From the NCBI RefSeq assembly GCF_013201645.1, contig NZ_CP053842.1, forward strand, positions 1,302,001 to 1,366,000: 64,000 bases of DNA, in the 5' to 3' direction. The DNA is from Campylobacter corcagiensis. Lineage in GTDB: Bacteria; Campylobacterota; Campylobacteria; Campylobacterales; Campylobacteraceae. Each line of letters begins with the position of its first letter. Position 1 is the stretch's first letter. The translations under genes and the position numbers were made by a program. The notes beneath the pieces were generated by a model that worked only from the letters and a program-made list of their open reading frames with translations, searched no databases and was not told the origin of the DNA. Below are positions 6,279 through 15,276 of the stretch, one piece after another.

Positions 6279-8237
6279 TTATTTTTTCTTTATATATTTA
6301 TCTATAAATTTAGAGCACTCTTTAACATTTTTTTCTACATCTTTTGGAAGCTCAACATTGTTATTTTCTGCCAACTTTTTTGCTAATGCAAGTTGTTTTT
6401 CGCTTGGTGGACGAATATCTTTATCTTTATTTTTGTCTATAAATTCAGAACATATTTTCCAACTCTTTTCTATATCTTTTGGTAGTTCTATGTTTAAATT
6501 TGTAGCTAGATTTTTAGCCCATTGTAGTTGTTTTTCGCTTGGTGGTTTAGTTTCTCCACTGCTTGGTTCTTCAAACCCCATTTTTTCATGTAGTGGCTTC
6601 ATAAAATCTAAATATCCAACTTTTCCATCGCTTATTTCATCTAGCACACTTTCCATTTGTTTTGTGAATTCGCTTTGAGATATCCACTCATCATCGTTCA
6701 TTATAGTTTGAATAAAATTTATACCCTTATTCGTTGCCACTATATTTGCATTTTTTCCCTTTTTTTGAATTTCTATATAATCTCTTCTTAGTAAAATCGG
6801 TAAAAATGTAGCATATGTACTAGGTCTTCCGATACCTGCCTTTTCTAAAAGGGAGATAAAATTGCTTTCTTTGTATCGTTGTGGTGCTTGTTTTTTAACT
6901 TCTCCAAGTTCAAAGCCTACTATCTCTAATTCATCGCCTTGCTTTAAATTTAAGGCTATTTCTAGTGTTTCCTTGTCTTTGTCTTCATCATCTTCTATTT
7001 CTTCTTTTAAAGCCCCTTTAAAGCCCTTATAAATGCATTTACTTGTTTTTGTTTTAAAACTTAATGTTTTTATGCTTATATCGTAGGTAGTATTTTCATT
7101 AATTGCATTTTTTGCTTGACTTTGTATTGAATTTAGATAAATTAACTCATATAACACCTTTTCATCATCACTCGCATTTTCTTTGGCTGTTATCTCATTA
7201 ATTTCACCATACTCATGCACATGTGATATTCTTATAGCTTCGTGAGCTTCGGCTTGGCTTTGAGCTCCTGCTTTATACTCCCTTTTTTCATACCACTCTT
7301 GATCTTTAAATTTAGCATTTACTTCATTTATAAATTCATCAGATATTGTATTGCTATCTGTCCTATGATATGTAATTAATCCTTTTTCAAATAATTTTTG
7401 AGCTAGTCCCATTGTTTTATCAGAACTAAAACCTAACTTTTTATTTGCCAATTCTTGTAATTGGCTAGTCCTTAGCGGTGCTGGTGGCTTTATTTGGCTC
7501 TGTTTTGTATCTATTTGATATACTTTTGCGGTGCTTGTGTTTAATTCTTCTATTTTTGTCTCTGCTTCTTCTTTGTTTGGAAAGATGTTATCATTCGTTG
7601 CTATAAACTCTACACCATCTTTTGTTTTTAGTTTTGCTTTAATTTTATAGCTTATTTGTTTTGAGGCTGGATTTGCTTCAAAATCTTTAATTTCCAACTC
7701 TCTTTTTACCACCAATGCAAGTGCTGGAGTTTGAACTCTTCCTACACTCATATTTTTATCATTTAGTTTGTTTATGTATTTTGGACTCATTATAAAGCCA
7801 ACAAGCTTATCTCCAACTGCTCTTGCCTTAAAGCTATCAAATTCTTTTAAATTTGAGTTTGCAAATGGCACAGCTTTATCAAGTCCTTTTTTAATTCCAC
7901 TTTCTGTTATCTCATGAAATTCTGCCCTTTTAATGCTTTTTGCTATGTTTTTAATAACTTCATAAACCATATAACCTATGCCATAGCCCTCTCTATCAGG
8001 ATCTGTTGCAATAATTACATCTTTGCCTTTACAATCATTAAAAACTATATTCATTCTATTTTTAGCACTGCCATCTTTAAATTCAAAAATTGGCTCATAA
8101 CTTTGATAATCTTTTACTATCTTTTTTGATAAAGTCTTAAAATGCCCTTGTGTGGCATAAACTTTTGCACCTGTAATTTTTGCTATTTTATCGCACTTAT
8201 TTGGGCTTTCAATTATAATTATTGTGTTTTGCATCAT
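6279..8237 (-). CDS. topB: Type IA DNA topoisomerase (TopA/TopB type)
   Basis: 652 residues. The Toprim domain is at the N-terminus (ESPNKCDKIAKITG, catalytic E10; ATDPDREG with D79 and D81). The catalytic tyrosine is Y290 in GLITYHRTDS. The C-terminus has no zinc fingers. It has two tandem copies of a roughly 40-residue unit beginning PPSEKQL, at about 563 and 608. Such enzymes relax or decatenate single-stranded regions and are commonly carried by conjugative plasmids. The start ATGATG overlaps the previous gene's stop; the second ATG (8234) has slightly better spacing to AAAAGGA. Confidence 0.9.
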   Translation of the reverse strand: MMQNTIIIIESPNKCDKIAKITGAKVYATQGHFKTLSKKIVKDYQSYEPIFEFKDGSAKNRMNIVFNDCKGKDVIIATDPDREGYGIGYMVYEVIKNIAKSIKRAEFHEITESGIKKGLDKAVPFANSNLKEFDSFKARAVGDKLVGFIMSPKYINKLNDKNMSVGRVQTPALALVVKRELEIKDFEANPASKQISYKIKAKLKTKDGVEFIATNDNIFPNKEEAETKIEELNTSTAKVYQIDTKQSQIKPPAPLRTSQLQELANKKLGFSSDKTMGLAQKLFEKGLITYHRTDSNTISDEFINEVNAKFKDQEWYEKREYKAGAQSQAEAHEAIRISHVHEYGEINEITAKENASDDEKVLYELIYLNSIQSQAKNAINENTTYDISIKTLSFKTKTSKCIYKGFKGALKEEIEDDEDKDKETLEIALNLKQGDELEIVGFELGEVKKQAPQRYKESNFISLLEKAGIGRPSTYATFLPILLRRDYIEIQKKGKNANIVATNKGINFIQTIMNDDEWISQSEFTKQMESVLDEISDGKVGYLDFMKPLHEKMGFEEPSSGETKPPSEKQLQWAKNLATNLNIELPKDIEKSWKICSEFIDKNKDKDIRPPSEKQLALAKKLAENNNVELPKDVEKNVKECSKFIDKYIKKK

Positions 8238-8575
8238 ATATCCTTTTGAACTATTTCTTTAAAATTTATTTCATATTTTGGAACACCATATTCATCTAAA
8301 CAAAGACCTTTGATAGTATTACAAATGCCAACAATTAAATTTTTATCAAATTTATTGCTTCCTAACCATCTTTTTCTGCCTTTATGTTCTGCAAAAAACT
8401 CATTTTTAGGATTAGCTAACTCATAGAAACTTTTTTTATTTTCTTCTAAATTAAAAGGCTTTTCACTCATCTTGATATTGTATTGTTTGCATAAATCTAC
8501 TATATCATTTAAACTAGTAATTTCATACTTTTTTGGTTTGTTTTTATGCTCTTGAACTACAATTATAAATTTCAT
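8234..8575 (-). CDS. Hypothetical protein in T4SS operon
   Basis: 113 residues, soluble, mixed charge, no signal peptide or membrane span. Features: an N-terminal beta-like strand (MKFIIVVQEHKNK), a central basic GRKRWLGSNKF, and a Cys pair (GICNTIKGLCLDEYG). Its stop overlaps the topoisomerase start by four bases, so the two are coupled. I do not recognise the family. The position suggests a role in DNA handling during transfer, but that is only context. Confidence 0.45.
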   Translation of the reverse strand: MKFIIVVQEHKNKPKKYEITSLNDIVDLCKQYNIKMSEKPFNLEENKKSFYELANPKNEFFAEHKGRKRWLGSNKFDKNLIVGICNTIKGLCLDEYGVPKYEINFKEIVQKDI

Positions 8576-8596
8576 TTTTACTCCTTTGTTATTAAA

Positions 8597-9772
8597 TTAT
8601 GGTGTGGCGTATCCGCCCCTAAATGTTTTATAAATTTTTCCTATATCTTTTCCTGCATTGACACCTGCATCAATTCCTGTTTTTCCTATTCGTCCTAAAG
8701 TTCTTCCACCAGTTGCTCTACCAAAGCTACTTAATGCTCCACCTATAAAACTTCCGCCTACTGCCTTGTTGGCTATTCCACCAAGTGCTGTTTTTCCAGC
8801 TACAGCTCCAGCTACTACTCCACCAGTTACTCCACCAGCTCCACTTTCCATCTGTGTTCCAAGAACTGCATTAATCCAACTTGGTATTCGCTTTAGTATG
8901 AATATTGCAGTTATGCAAGTAATCCCACCTGTAATTAAATACTCATATTGCTTTAAAAATAGCTCTGCGATATTGCTTTCAAATTTTTCTAAATTAGTGA
9001 TTGGATTCATTGCTAAATTTAAAGCAATAAATGCAAGTGGTGCAATAAAAGCATATGATAAATAAAGCTTATACCAGCTCCATAGATATGGTCTAAATCT
9101 TGTAAAGATTAAAAATGGAATAACCAAAGGAAGTGTTGACATTATTAAAAATGCTGTAAATTTACTAAAAAATATAACTATTGTAATTCCAATTAAAAGA
9201 ATAAAAAATATTATATAAAATATCCAAAACGGTATCATTAAAAATACTGTTACTACACCTGCCATTAAATAATCTGCTGGGCTATTTACTTTAAAGATAC
9301 CAAAATCCCAAGCAGAATCTTGCAAGTATTCTGATGTTCCATAATCCCACATCATAGCTCTTAATTTATCTACTCTATTCATGGACTCTGTTACTATCTC
9401 TCCAAAGTCTTGACTTTGATAAATTGAACTAACTACTGCAGTTACAATATTTTCAGGAATTGTTAAAAGATATAAAATCCCAGTATATGCATTAAATGAG
9501 CTAAGTGCAGCAAAAATAAAACAAAGCGATATTGTGTATTTTATTGCACCAAATGTCTCTTCTCTTGTTGGGTAGCCGTGCTTAAGTTTATCTAATAGCC
9601 ACCATATTATAATTAATATAATTATTGTTGTAACACCAGATGAATATACTATATCGTGAGCCCCTTGATAAAATTTATCAAATAACCCCATTACATTTTC
9701 TTGCATAACATCTTGGGTTTTATTTATCCAGTTGCTGTCGGTAAGTAGATCTTTTGATACTTCATTTGCCAT
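8597..9772 (-). CDS. virB6: VirB6/TrbL-like T4SS inner-membrane channel protein
   Basis: 391 residues with five to seven hydrophobic spans, starting near residue 48 (VTTIIILIIIWWLLDKL) and including AGVVTVFLMIPFWIFYIIFF. This is the layout of the TrbL/VirB6 polytopic subunit that forms the inner-membrane channel for the T-strand. The C-terminus is a Gly/Ala-rich segment (about 300-391) with repeated GG pairs, common in TrbL tails. It lies within the operon that encodes VirB2-4 and VirB7-11 but is separated from them by small genes and virD4. Confidence 0.82.
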   Translation of the reverse strand: MANEVSKDLLTDSNWINKTQDVMQENVMGLFDKFYQGAHDIVYSSGVTTIIILIIIWWLLDKLKHGYPTREETFGAIKYTISLCFIFAALSSFNAYTGILYLLTIPENIVTAVVSSIYQSQDFGEIVTESMNRVDKLRAMMWDYGTSEYLQDSAWDFGIFKVNSPADYLMAGVVTVFLMIPFWIFYIIFFILLIGITIVIFFSKFTAFLIMSTLPLVIPFLIFTRFRPYLWSWYKLYLSYAFIAPLAFIALNLAMNPITNLEKFESNIAELFLKQYEYLITGGITCITAIFILKRIPSWINAVLGTQMESGAGGVTGGVVAGAVAGKTALGGIANKAVGGSFIGGALSSFGRATGGRTLGRIGKTGIDAGVNAGKDIGKIYKTFRGGYATP

Positions 9773-9774
9773 TT

Positions 9775-10056
9775 TTATGCCCTTGCTATATCTTTTTTAT
9801 ACACTTTTGTTGATATCAGTGTTTTTCCATTACTCAATGGCTCTATATTTTTTACTCTTTTAATTTCTATCTTTTTATCATTTTCTATAACTATTTCTGT
9901 TGTTATCTCTTCTTTAAAATGGGGACTTTTCATTTCTACTACATATTCTTCTGTATGCTGATCATCTAATATATCAGTATTATTCTTGTTTGTTAGTTTG
10001 TTTTTATAGACTTTTTTATCATCAAGTCCTAAAAAATTTAAAAACTCACTTAGCAT
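9775..10056 (-). CDS. Hypothetical small charged protein
   Basis: 93 residues. The middle is a run of alternating residues that looks like beta strands (EEYVVEMKSPHFKEEITTEI; KIEIKRVKNIEPLS). No membrane span or signal. It ends 2 bp before the virB6 start, so it is in the T4SS transcript. I do not recognise it. Confidence 0.45.
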   Translation of the reverse strand: MLSEFLNFLGLDDKKVYKNKLTNKNNTDILDDQHTEEYVVEMKSPHFKEEITTEIVIENDKKIEIKRVKNIEPLSNGKTLISTKVYKKDIARA

Positions 10057-10113
10057 TTTATCCCCTTTAAATTTGGGGCTTTCGCCCCACCTATCCTAAG
10101 TTTCATACTTGCC

Positions 10114-10947
10114 TTATCTTTCCATGCCTTTATCTTGCTTTTTAGCCCTTGTTTTTGGCTTTTCTTTTGACATGTCTAGTTGTGCTGGATTGTAGTAATC
10201 AATGCCTTTATTTTGTGCTATGGTTAAGTGATTTAGTTGTTTTTCTAAATTTCCACTTATTCCTAGATTTTTACCATAATCAACTTTTATTTCATACGGT
10301 TGGGTTTTGGCTTGTTCTCTATAATTTTGGATTGCATTTAAATCTCTTTCTTTGATTTTTGTTTTATCCAAATCATCAAACTGACTTACATGGTAAAGAG
10401 TTTTGGTTTCCAATCTTGGCTTTATTGGAATTTTTTCCTTTACTGTATACTCTATTGGCTTACCAGTTTGTTTGCTGATTACTTCGTTTCCAGCCTTATC
10501 TTTTACAAATGCTTTTATTTCTTTACCATTCTCGTCAAGTTTTGGTCTCATTTCATAATCAGCAATATATAGCATTTTAACACCTTCAACTCTTGCGTCT
10601 TTACCATTTTTAGTCTTTTGAATTTCCCCAGTTTGTTCGTCAACTTTGTACTTTAATGTTCCACCCATCATGTTACCTTGTTCCATAGTCACAAACTGAG
10701 CTTTTTCATATCCCTTTATTGCCATTTCAGCTCTTAAAAGCATACTGGTCTCTCTTGAATATGTTTTGCCTGTTGAAGCGTTGTAAGGTATTGTGTTATC
10801 AACTTCTTCTTTGGTCATATTCTTTTGCCAATCAGCTTTTCCAGTTTTATGTGCTTCAAATAGCTTATATTTTGCATGTTTATCAAAACTCTCTTTTTTT
10901 TCAGCATTGGTCATTTCTTCCCAGCTTTTTCTTTTTGCATTTGCCAT
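10114..10947 (-). CDS. ArdC-like ssDNA-binding anti-restriction domain protein
   Basis: 277 residues. The N-terminal part carries the ArdC-N pattern: a Trp in ADWQKNM, then IPYNASTGKTYSRE with a following Leu-rich stretch, FVTMEQGNMMGG, and later TLYHVSQFDDLD. In ArdC this domain binds single-stranded DNA and shields the incoming strand from restriction enzymes. The C-terminal metallopeptidase domain (HExxH) of full ArdC is missing; the tail is basic (KEKPKTRAKKQDKG). Placement beside conjugation genes and an orphan methyltransferase fits an anti-restriction role. The match is by pattern only. Confidence 0.5.
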   Translation of the reverse strand: MANAKRKSWEEMTNAEKKESFDKHAKYKLFEAHKTGKADWQKNMTKEEVDNTIPYNASTGKTYSRETSMLLRAEMAIKGYEKAQFVTMEQGNMMGGTLKYKVDEQTGEIQKTKNGKDARVEGVKMLYIADYEMRPKLDENGKEIKAFVKDKAGNEVISKQTGKPIEYTVKEKIPIKPRLETKTLYHVSQFDDLDKTKIKERDLNAIQNYREQAKTQPYEIKVDYGKNLGISGNLEKQLNHLTIAQNKGIDYYNPAQLDMSKEKPKTRAKKQDKGMER

Positions 10948-10988
10948 TTTATTTCCTTTACATCTGTTATTTACTCATAACTTTTGGG

Positions 10989-11177
10989 CTATGAGTCTGT
11001 GTTGGGTTCGTCGTAATCTTCTAAGCTTTGATTGGTTTTATTTAAATAATCCCACTCTTTGCTCTCTTCATCGCTGATTTCAAACTCACCATCTTCACTT
11101 TCTTCAAATTCCTTAGCAAGATGTTTTTCATACTCTTTGTATGCTTTTTCTTGCTCTAGTTTTTCTTTGTAAGTCAT
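10989..11177 (-). CDS. Small acidic hypothetical protein
   Basis: 62 residues. A first half of mixed charge (EKLEQEKAYKEYEKHLAKEF) is probably one long helix; the second half is strongly acidic (ESEDGEFEISDEESKEWDYL). An AAGGAG ribosome site precedes the ATG at 11177. The acidic tail could be a DNA mimic, as in some anti-restriction proteins beside ArdC-type genes, but nothing specific supports this. Confidence 0.4.
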   Translation of the reverse strand: MTYKEKLEQEKAYKEYEKHLAKEFEESEDGEFEISDEESKEWDYLNKTNQSLEDYDEPNTDS

Positions 11178-11262
11178 CTCTTACTCCTTAGGATAGATTT
11201 TAGAGTTTTTAGACTCTAATCTAAATTTTAAATTTTGTATTAAAACTTAGATTAGAGTATTT

Positions 11263-11448
11263 TTACTCTTTTGTTTTATTTTCTAAGCACTCTAATGCAT
11301 AAATAACATTATCAATCGCCATGTCCATAAGCTGATAGTCATCTTTGTTTTTAAATTTTAAATTTCTTAGTTCATTTATTTCCTTATAAATTTCAATAAA
11401 TAAACTTTCAATTTGACTATCTAAAATGTTTTTAATTTGTGTTGTCAT
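11263..11448 (-). CDS. Small hypothetical protein
   Basis: 61 residues, mostly helical (ILDSQIESLFIEIYKEINEL, then DMAIDNVIYALECLENKTKE). I chose the ATG at 11448, preceded by AAAAGGGG. A longer frame to 11475 would overlap the upstream gene and lacks this site. No recognised family. Confidence 0.4.
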   Translation of the reverse strand: MTTQIKNILDSQIESLFIEIYKEINELRNLKFKNKDDYQLMDMAIDNVIYALECLENKTKE

Positions 11449-11464
11449 TATTTGCCCCTTTTCT

Positions 11465-11794
11465 CTAAATTTCACTTATTATTTTTATGCTATTATTCTT
11501 TGCATACTCCATCTCAGCTTTTATACCATCGCTATTTTTACTTTGTATTAAATTTGGTATATATATGATGTTGCACATACTTAATTCTTTAAAGCATAAA
11601 TTCATCACTTCATCTCTTGGCATATCCTTATGCTCTTTACCAAATTCAATCACTGGACTAAAAAATATATAATCATCACCACTAAATCTATTCTTTGCCT
11701 TTTTTATCCCTTTTTTGGCTTCATTTATAACTTCATCTAGGCTAAAACCTTTTTTTAGCATTGCTTCGTAAGGTGAGGCTATATAAATTCGCAT
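11465..11794 (-). CDS. DUF4406-like / nucleoside 2-deoxyribosyltransferase-fold protein
   Basis: 109 residues. The signature of this fold is visible: MRIYIASPYE at the N-terminus, FFSPVIEFG in the middle, then MNLCFKELSMCNIIYIP and DGIKAEMEYAKNN. Residues of this pattern line the nucleotide pocket in deoxyribosyltransferases and in DUF4406 proteins. These are common on phages and plasmids, where the substrate is mostly unknown. It sits upstream of the small genes and 33 bp downstream of virD4. Confidence 0.6.
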   Translation of the reverse strand: MRIYIASPYEAMLKKGFSLDEVINEAKKGIKKAKNRFSGDDYIFFSPVIEFGKEHKDMPRDEVMNLCFKELSMCNIIYIPNLIQSKNSDGIKAEMEYAKNNSIKIISEI

Positions 11795-11827
11795 ATTAAT
11801 CCCTTTCTACTTTAATTTTTAAAGCTT

Positions 11828-13714
11828 TTAATAGCTCATCTCTTTGCACTTTTTTTCATCTACTTGGGTTGGCTTATTTTGTGCTACTTCTTCGTTTTGT
11901 GAGCTTATGGTTTCTTTTTCTGTCTCTTCTTTTTTGGTTGATTCGTTTTTGCTTTCTTCTTGTGGCGTTTCTTGATTTGTTTGGACTACTTTTATCCCAT
12001 CAGCTCCATCCCATTGTTTTATCAAAAACCAATAAGGAACTTTTGCTTTTATTGGGAGTTTAAAAAAGCTTTTTACCAGTATTAAAATATCGCTACTATC
12101 TTGATTTTTTAAGTCTTGGGCTGTAACCAGCTTTTTACCTTCTTTGCTTTTTGAAATACTACTTTTAAACAGATCCATATTTCCTTGAGATTTGCTAATT
12201 TTTATATTAGTATAATCGCCTATTAATTTACTTGTATCTTCTGCATCTTTATCACTATTCATATTAAAAATAACTTGATATCCACTATTGTTTCTTACGA
12301 TGTTCATATCATCTTCGCCGTAATATTTTTTGATTTGTTCATAGCTTTGAGTTACAAATACTGGAAGTAATCCATAGCTTCTGCATAGTGCAGGTGCTTC
12401 TAGTAAAAATGGCATTTTTCCAAATCTTACAAATTCATCTAAAAAGCAGTATATAAATTTATTAGGATCTTTATTTTCTTGTCCACTCATTAATTTTTTA
12501 AATAGTGTTTCTATAAAAATTCTAATTAATGGAGCTAAGATTTCCATATCTTCTGTTTGAACTACAACATACATTGAAAGCCTTTTTTCTCTTAAATCTT
12601 CAAAGGCAAAACTCATCTTACTTGTTGCACTTGCTACTTGTGGATTACTAAAAACTTTCATAAATGTGTCATATGTTGATTTAATACTAGCAAACTCATT
12701 TTCTGCAGCTTTTGAATAAGCTCTTGCTTGATTTCTTGTGGTTTCATCTATGCTTTCATCGAAGCTAGTTTGCTTTAACCAAATTTTAAAGGTATCTACA
12801 TCATAATCTCGCTCTCTATCTTTTGTTGGATCATCTTCATCTATTTCTTTCATGGCTTCTTCGCCAAACTTTTCGTCAAGATAATCATAATAATCAGCTT
12901 TTGGAGCTTGTGCGAGTTGGGCTAGTGTGGTATGCTTATTTTTTTGCATAAAATACTCAGCAAAAAATACAAACATGGTTTTTGCAGATACTACCCAGTG
13001 ATCATTTTCTTTCCCTTTTTCTCCTACGAAGATTGTAGATGCTATTTGCTCTGCTAATTTTTTTATATGGATGTATTGCATATCTTTTACAATTGAGTTA
13101 TCAAATGGATTAAAAAATAGTGTATTATCCCAACTAAAAGGGGAGAAAAGCTGAATTTCGTTATTAAAGTATTTTTGTCTATACCCAGCTGTGTTTTCAT
13201 ATAACTCGCCTTTAATATCAAGTACCAAGCATGAATTTTCAACACTTAATAAATTCGGAATAATCATACCTGCAGTTTTACCTGAACCAGGAGGTGCGAC
13301 TACTAGTGTTGATAGAGGCTGGGTTGCTCTTATAAATTTAGGATTTTCACTTTTTATATCCATACATCCAAGCACTAGCCCTTTATCATAGTTTATTTTC
13401 ATTTTTTCGAAGTCATTTGGTGTAGCAAATCTAGCTGAGCCGTAGTTTTCATTGTCTGTTAAATATGGCATCATCCACCATACCACGCATATTAAAAACG
13501 GAGCTATCAACATTGAGAGTGCAACATATGCTTTTAATTTAAGCATTGGCTCTCCAATATTATTTAAAATTTTAAGGGCTACTATTGGGACATATTTTAG
13601 ATCTGGGTTAAAAATAATTTTAACCATAGCTAAATATACAACTATGCCCATAATGATTGATGTAATAAAAATGACTATCCACTTTTTAGTGCTAAATTTC
13701 TGCTCGTCCATCAT
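11828..13714 (-). CDS. virD4: VirD4/TraG-type coupling protein
   Basis: 628 residues. Two N-terminal membrane spans (about 13-33 and 65-84) are followed by a hexameric ATPase domain. Walker A is VVAPPGSGKTAGMIIPNLL, near residue 137, and Walker B is FIYCFLDEFVRFGKMPF. Late motifs (NNSGYQVIFNMNSDKDAE) also fit the family. It brings the relaxase-DNA complex to the T4SS channel and powers transfer. The C-terminal 70 residues are Glu/Lys/Gln-rich and probably disordered. The gene overlaps the MobC-like gene by 23 bp. Confidence 0.93.
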   Translation of the reverse strand: MMDEQKFSTKKWIVIFITSIIMGIVVYLAMVKIIFNPDLKYVPIVALKILNNIGEPMLKLKAYVALSMLIAPFLICVVWWMMPYLTDNENYGSARFATPNDFEKMKINYDKGLVLGCMDIKSENPKFIRATQPLSTLVVAPPGSGKTAGMIIPNLLSVENSCLVLDIKGELYENTAGYRQKYFNNEIQLFSPFSWDNTLFFNPFDNSIVKDMQYIHIKKLAEQIASTIFVGEKGKENDHWVVSAKTMFVFFAEYFMQKNKHTTLAQLAQAPKADYYDYLDEKFGEEAMKEIDEDDPTKDRERDYDVDTFKIWLKQTSFDESIDETTRNQARAYSKAAENEFASIKSTYDTFMKVFSNPQVASATSKMSFAFEDLREKRLSMYVVVQTEDMEILAPLIRIFIETLFKKLMSGQENKDPNKFIYCFLDEFVRFGKMPFLLEAPALCRSYGLLPVFVTQSYEQIKKYYGEDDMNIVRNNSGYQVIFNMNSDKDAEDTSKLIGDYTNIKISKSQGNMDLFKSSISKSKEGKKLVTAQDLKNQDSSDILILVKSFFKLPIKAKVPYWFLIKQWDGADGIKVVQTNQETPQEESKNESTKKEETEKETISSQNEEVAQNKPTQVDEKKCKEMSY

Positions 13715-14108
13715 CTTCCCTTTCTTCTACTTTACTTGGGGTTTTTGTATGTTCTACATTAATTTCAATTTTTAGTGTTTTTACTTTCTCGCTTAATTCT
13801 TCAATCTTTTTAATTAGTTCTATTATGCTTTTTTCTAGATCTGTTTTTGCTTCTTCGTGTCTTATTATGTTTGCGTTTAAGTGATAGGCTATTTGGTTTA
13901 TATTTGTTCCAATATGGGTAAATTCTTTTAAATATCCACTTATTATTTTGTTATTTGCTTCTATCTCTTTTAAATTCTCTATGTACTTATAAGTTTGGAG
14001 TAATTTTCTAACAACTGCGGATCTGCTTTGATTTCGCTCTTTTGCTAATCTTCTTAAGATTCTATCATCAGCTTGGGTTAGATATATAGCATGTCTTGTT
14101 CTTATCAT
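13692..14108 (-). CDS. MobC/TraJ-like relaxosome protein
   Basis: 138 residues. The N-terminus is an RHH fold (RHAIYLTQADDRILRRLAKE, then SAVVRKLLQTY). The central GTNINQIAYHLNAN is the hallmark of bacterial MobC mobilisation proteins. A coiled coil follows (LEKSIIELIKKIEELSEKVK). It should bind oriT and assist a relaxase, most likely the one at 22114. It lies between virB11 (4-bp overlap) and virD4 (23-bp overlap), so accessory factor and coupling protein are made together. It is the second MobC-like protein in the window. Confidence 0.8.
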   Translation of the reverse strand: MIRTRHAIYLTQADDRILRRLAKERNQSRSAVVRKLLQTYKYIENLKEIEANNKIISGYLKEFTHIGTNINQIAYHLNANIIRHEEAKTDLEKSIIELIKKIEELSEKVKTLKIEINVEHTKTPSKVEEREDDGRAEI

Positions 14109-15049
14109 GCACCAATCCTTTTTAAATCTTGTTTTAAATTTAAAATATCAGTTACTACTCTTGTATTTTTAACCCTAGCTATTTGTATAATATAATCTAT
14201 TGCAGTTTCTATTAGGCTATCAATCATTTTATCATCTACGCTTGATAATCCACCACCTAGTATTATGTTTGTTTTTATAGCCTTTATTGCATCTCTTGGA
14301 CTATTTGCATGTAGTGTGCTTAAATTTCCAGCGTGTCCTGTGTTATTCACTCTTAAAAATGAAAAAGTGTTTCTGATGTCAATTTCTCCTAAGAATAGTC
14401 TATCAGGTCTTAATCTCATAGCATTATCTATTGCTATTTGATAGCTATAAATTTCATTTGCTATTTTTGGAACTGCAAGTTGAGTTTTGTTTATATTTTC
14501 TACTTTTAACTCTTGACTATCTTCAATTGTTACTACTCTTTCATTTGGATCAATTTCACACATAAGCGAGTTTAAAAAGCTTGTTTTTCCACTTCCTGTT
14601 CCACCACTTAAAAGTACATTTTTCTTTTGTCTAATTAGCTCTTTTATTTTTTCATAATCCCATCCATCATTTTTTACTTTCTCGCTTAGGATAAAACTTT
14701 CTAATTTAAAATTTTCTTTACTTGGTATTCTTATGCATATTGCTATTTCACTATTGAATAGACTTGATTTATGTTGGGCTTGAACTCTATATCTTAAAAA
14801 TGGATTAGGTAGTTCGCATGAGAGATGGCAATGTGTTTCATCAAATCTTTGATTTCTTCTTGTTGCAAGTTCTACTAGGAAATTATTTAGAAATTTTAAG
14901 TTAAGTTTTGGATCATTTACTATTTCCCAGTGGTCACCATAGTCTATATTTATTTCGCAAGGCTTATTAAAAATAAGCTCATTTGCTTTTAAATTTAGAT
15001 ATGGCTTTAATACTCCTAGTATATTATTAAGGATTACACTCTCACTCAT
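14105..15049 (-). CDS. virB11: VirB11-type secretion ATPase
   Basis: 314 residues. The N-terminal domain is followed by the RecA-like ATPase domain: Walker A LLSGGTGSGKTSFLNSLM near 147-164, Asp box EDSQELK, Walker B-like MRLRPDRLFLGEI, and the His box NTGHAGNLSTLHANSP. VirB11 hexamers at the inner membrane base switch the machine between pilus building and DNA transfer. The start overlaps the previous small gene by eight bases. Confidence 0.92.
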   Translation of the reverse strand: MSESVILNNILGVLKPYLNLKANELIFNKPCEINIDYGDHWEIVNDPKLNLKFLNNFLVELATRRNQRFDETHCHLSCELPNPFLRYRVQAQHKSSLFNSEIAICIRIPSKENFKLESFILSEKVKNDGWDYEKIKELIRQKKNVLLSGGTGSGKTSFLNSLMCEIDPNERVVTIEDSQELKVENINKTQLAVPKIANEIYSYQIAIDNAMRLRPDRLFLGEIDIRNTFSFLRVNNTGHAGNLSTLHANSPRDAIKAIKTNIILGGGLSSVDDKMIDSLIETAIDYIIQIARVKNTRVVTDILNLKQDLKRIGA

Positions 15050-15254
15050 TTGATTGCTCTTTTTCTTGGATTGGTTCTGTTAGCTTTTCTTTTTCAATAA
15101 TCAAATTCTCAAGCTTGGTTTTTTCTTTATTATATGTTGTTTCTGCCTTTTTTGTAGCTTTTAGCTGGGTTGCTATTTTACTTAACACCTTGTCGTATGC
15201 TTTTTTGTTTTCTATTTCTTTTTCTATTTTGTTTTGTAAATCTTCAAATTGCAT
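15042..15254 (-). CDS. Small coiled-coil protein between virB10 and virB11
   Basis: 70 residues from the ATG at 15254 (AAAAGGA upstream); an earlier frame start at 15287 lies inside virB10. It is nearly all helix (MQFEDLQNKIEKEIENKKAY onward), rich in Lys and Glu, with no membrane span. In position it replaces nothing known in the VirB set. Confidence 0.45.
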   Translation of the reverse strand: MQFEDLQNKIEKEIENKKAYDKVLSKIATQLKATKKAETTYNKEKTKLENLIIEKEKLTEPIQEKEQSNE

Positions 15255-15276
15255 TTTTATTTCCTTTTGTTTTTTA

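Noticed and set aside
8658-9065. Plus-strand frame of 135 codons inside virB6
   Set aside because: It is the antisense shadow of the Gly/Ala-rich VirB6 tail; Pro/Ala-rich with no ribosome site.
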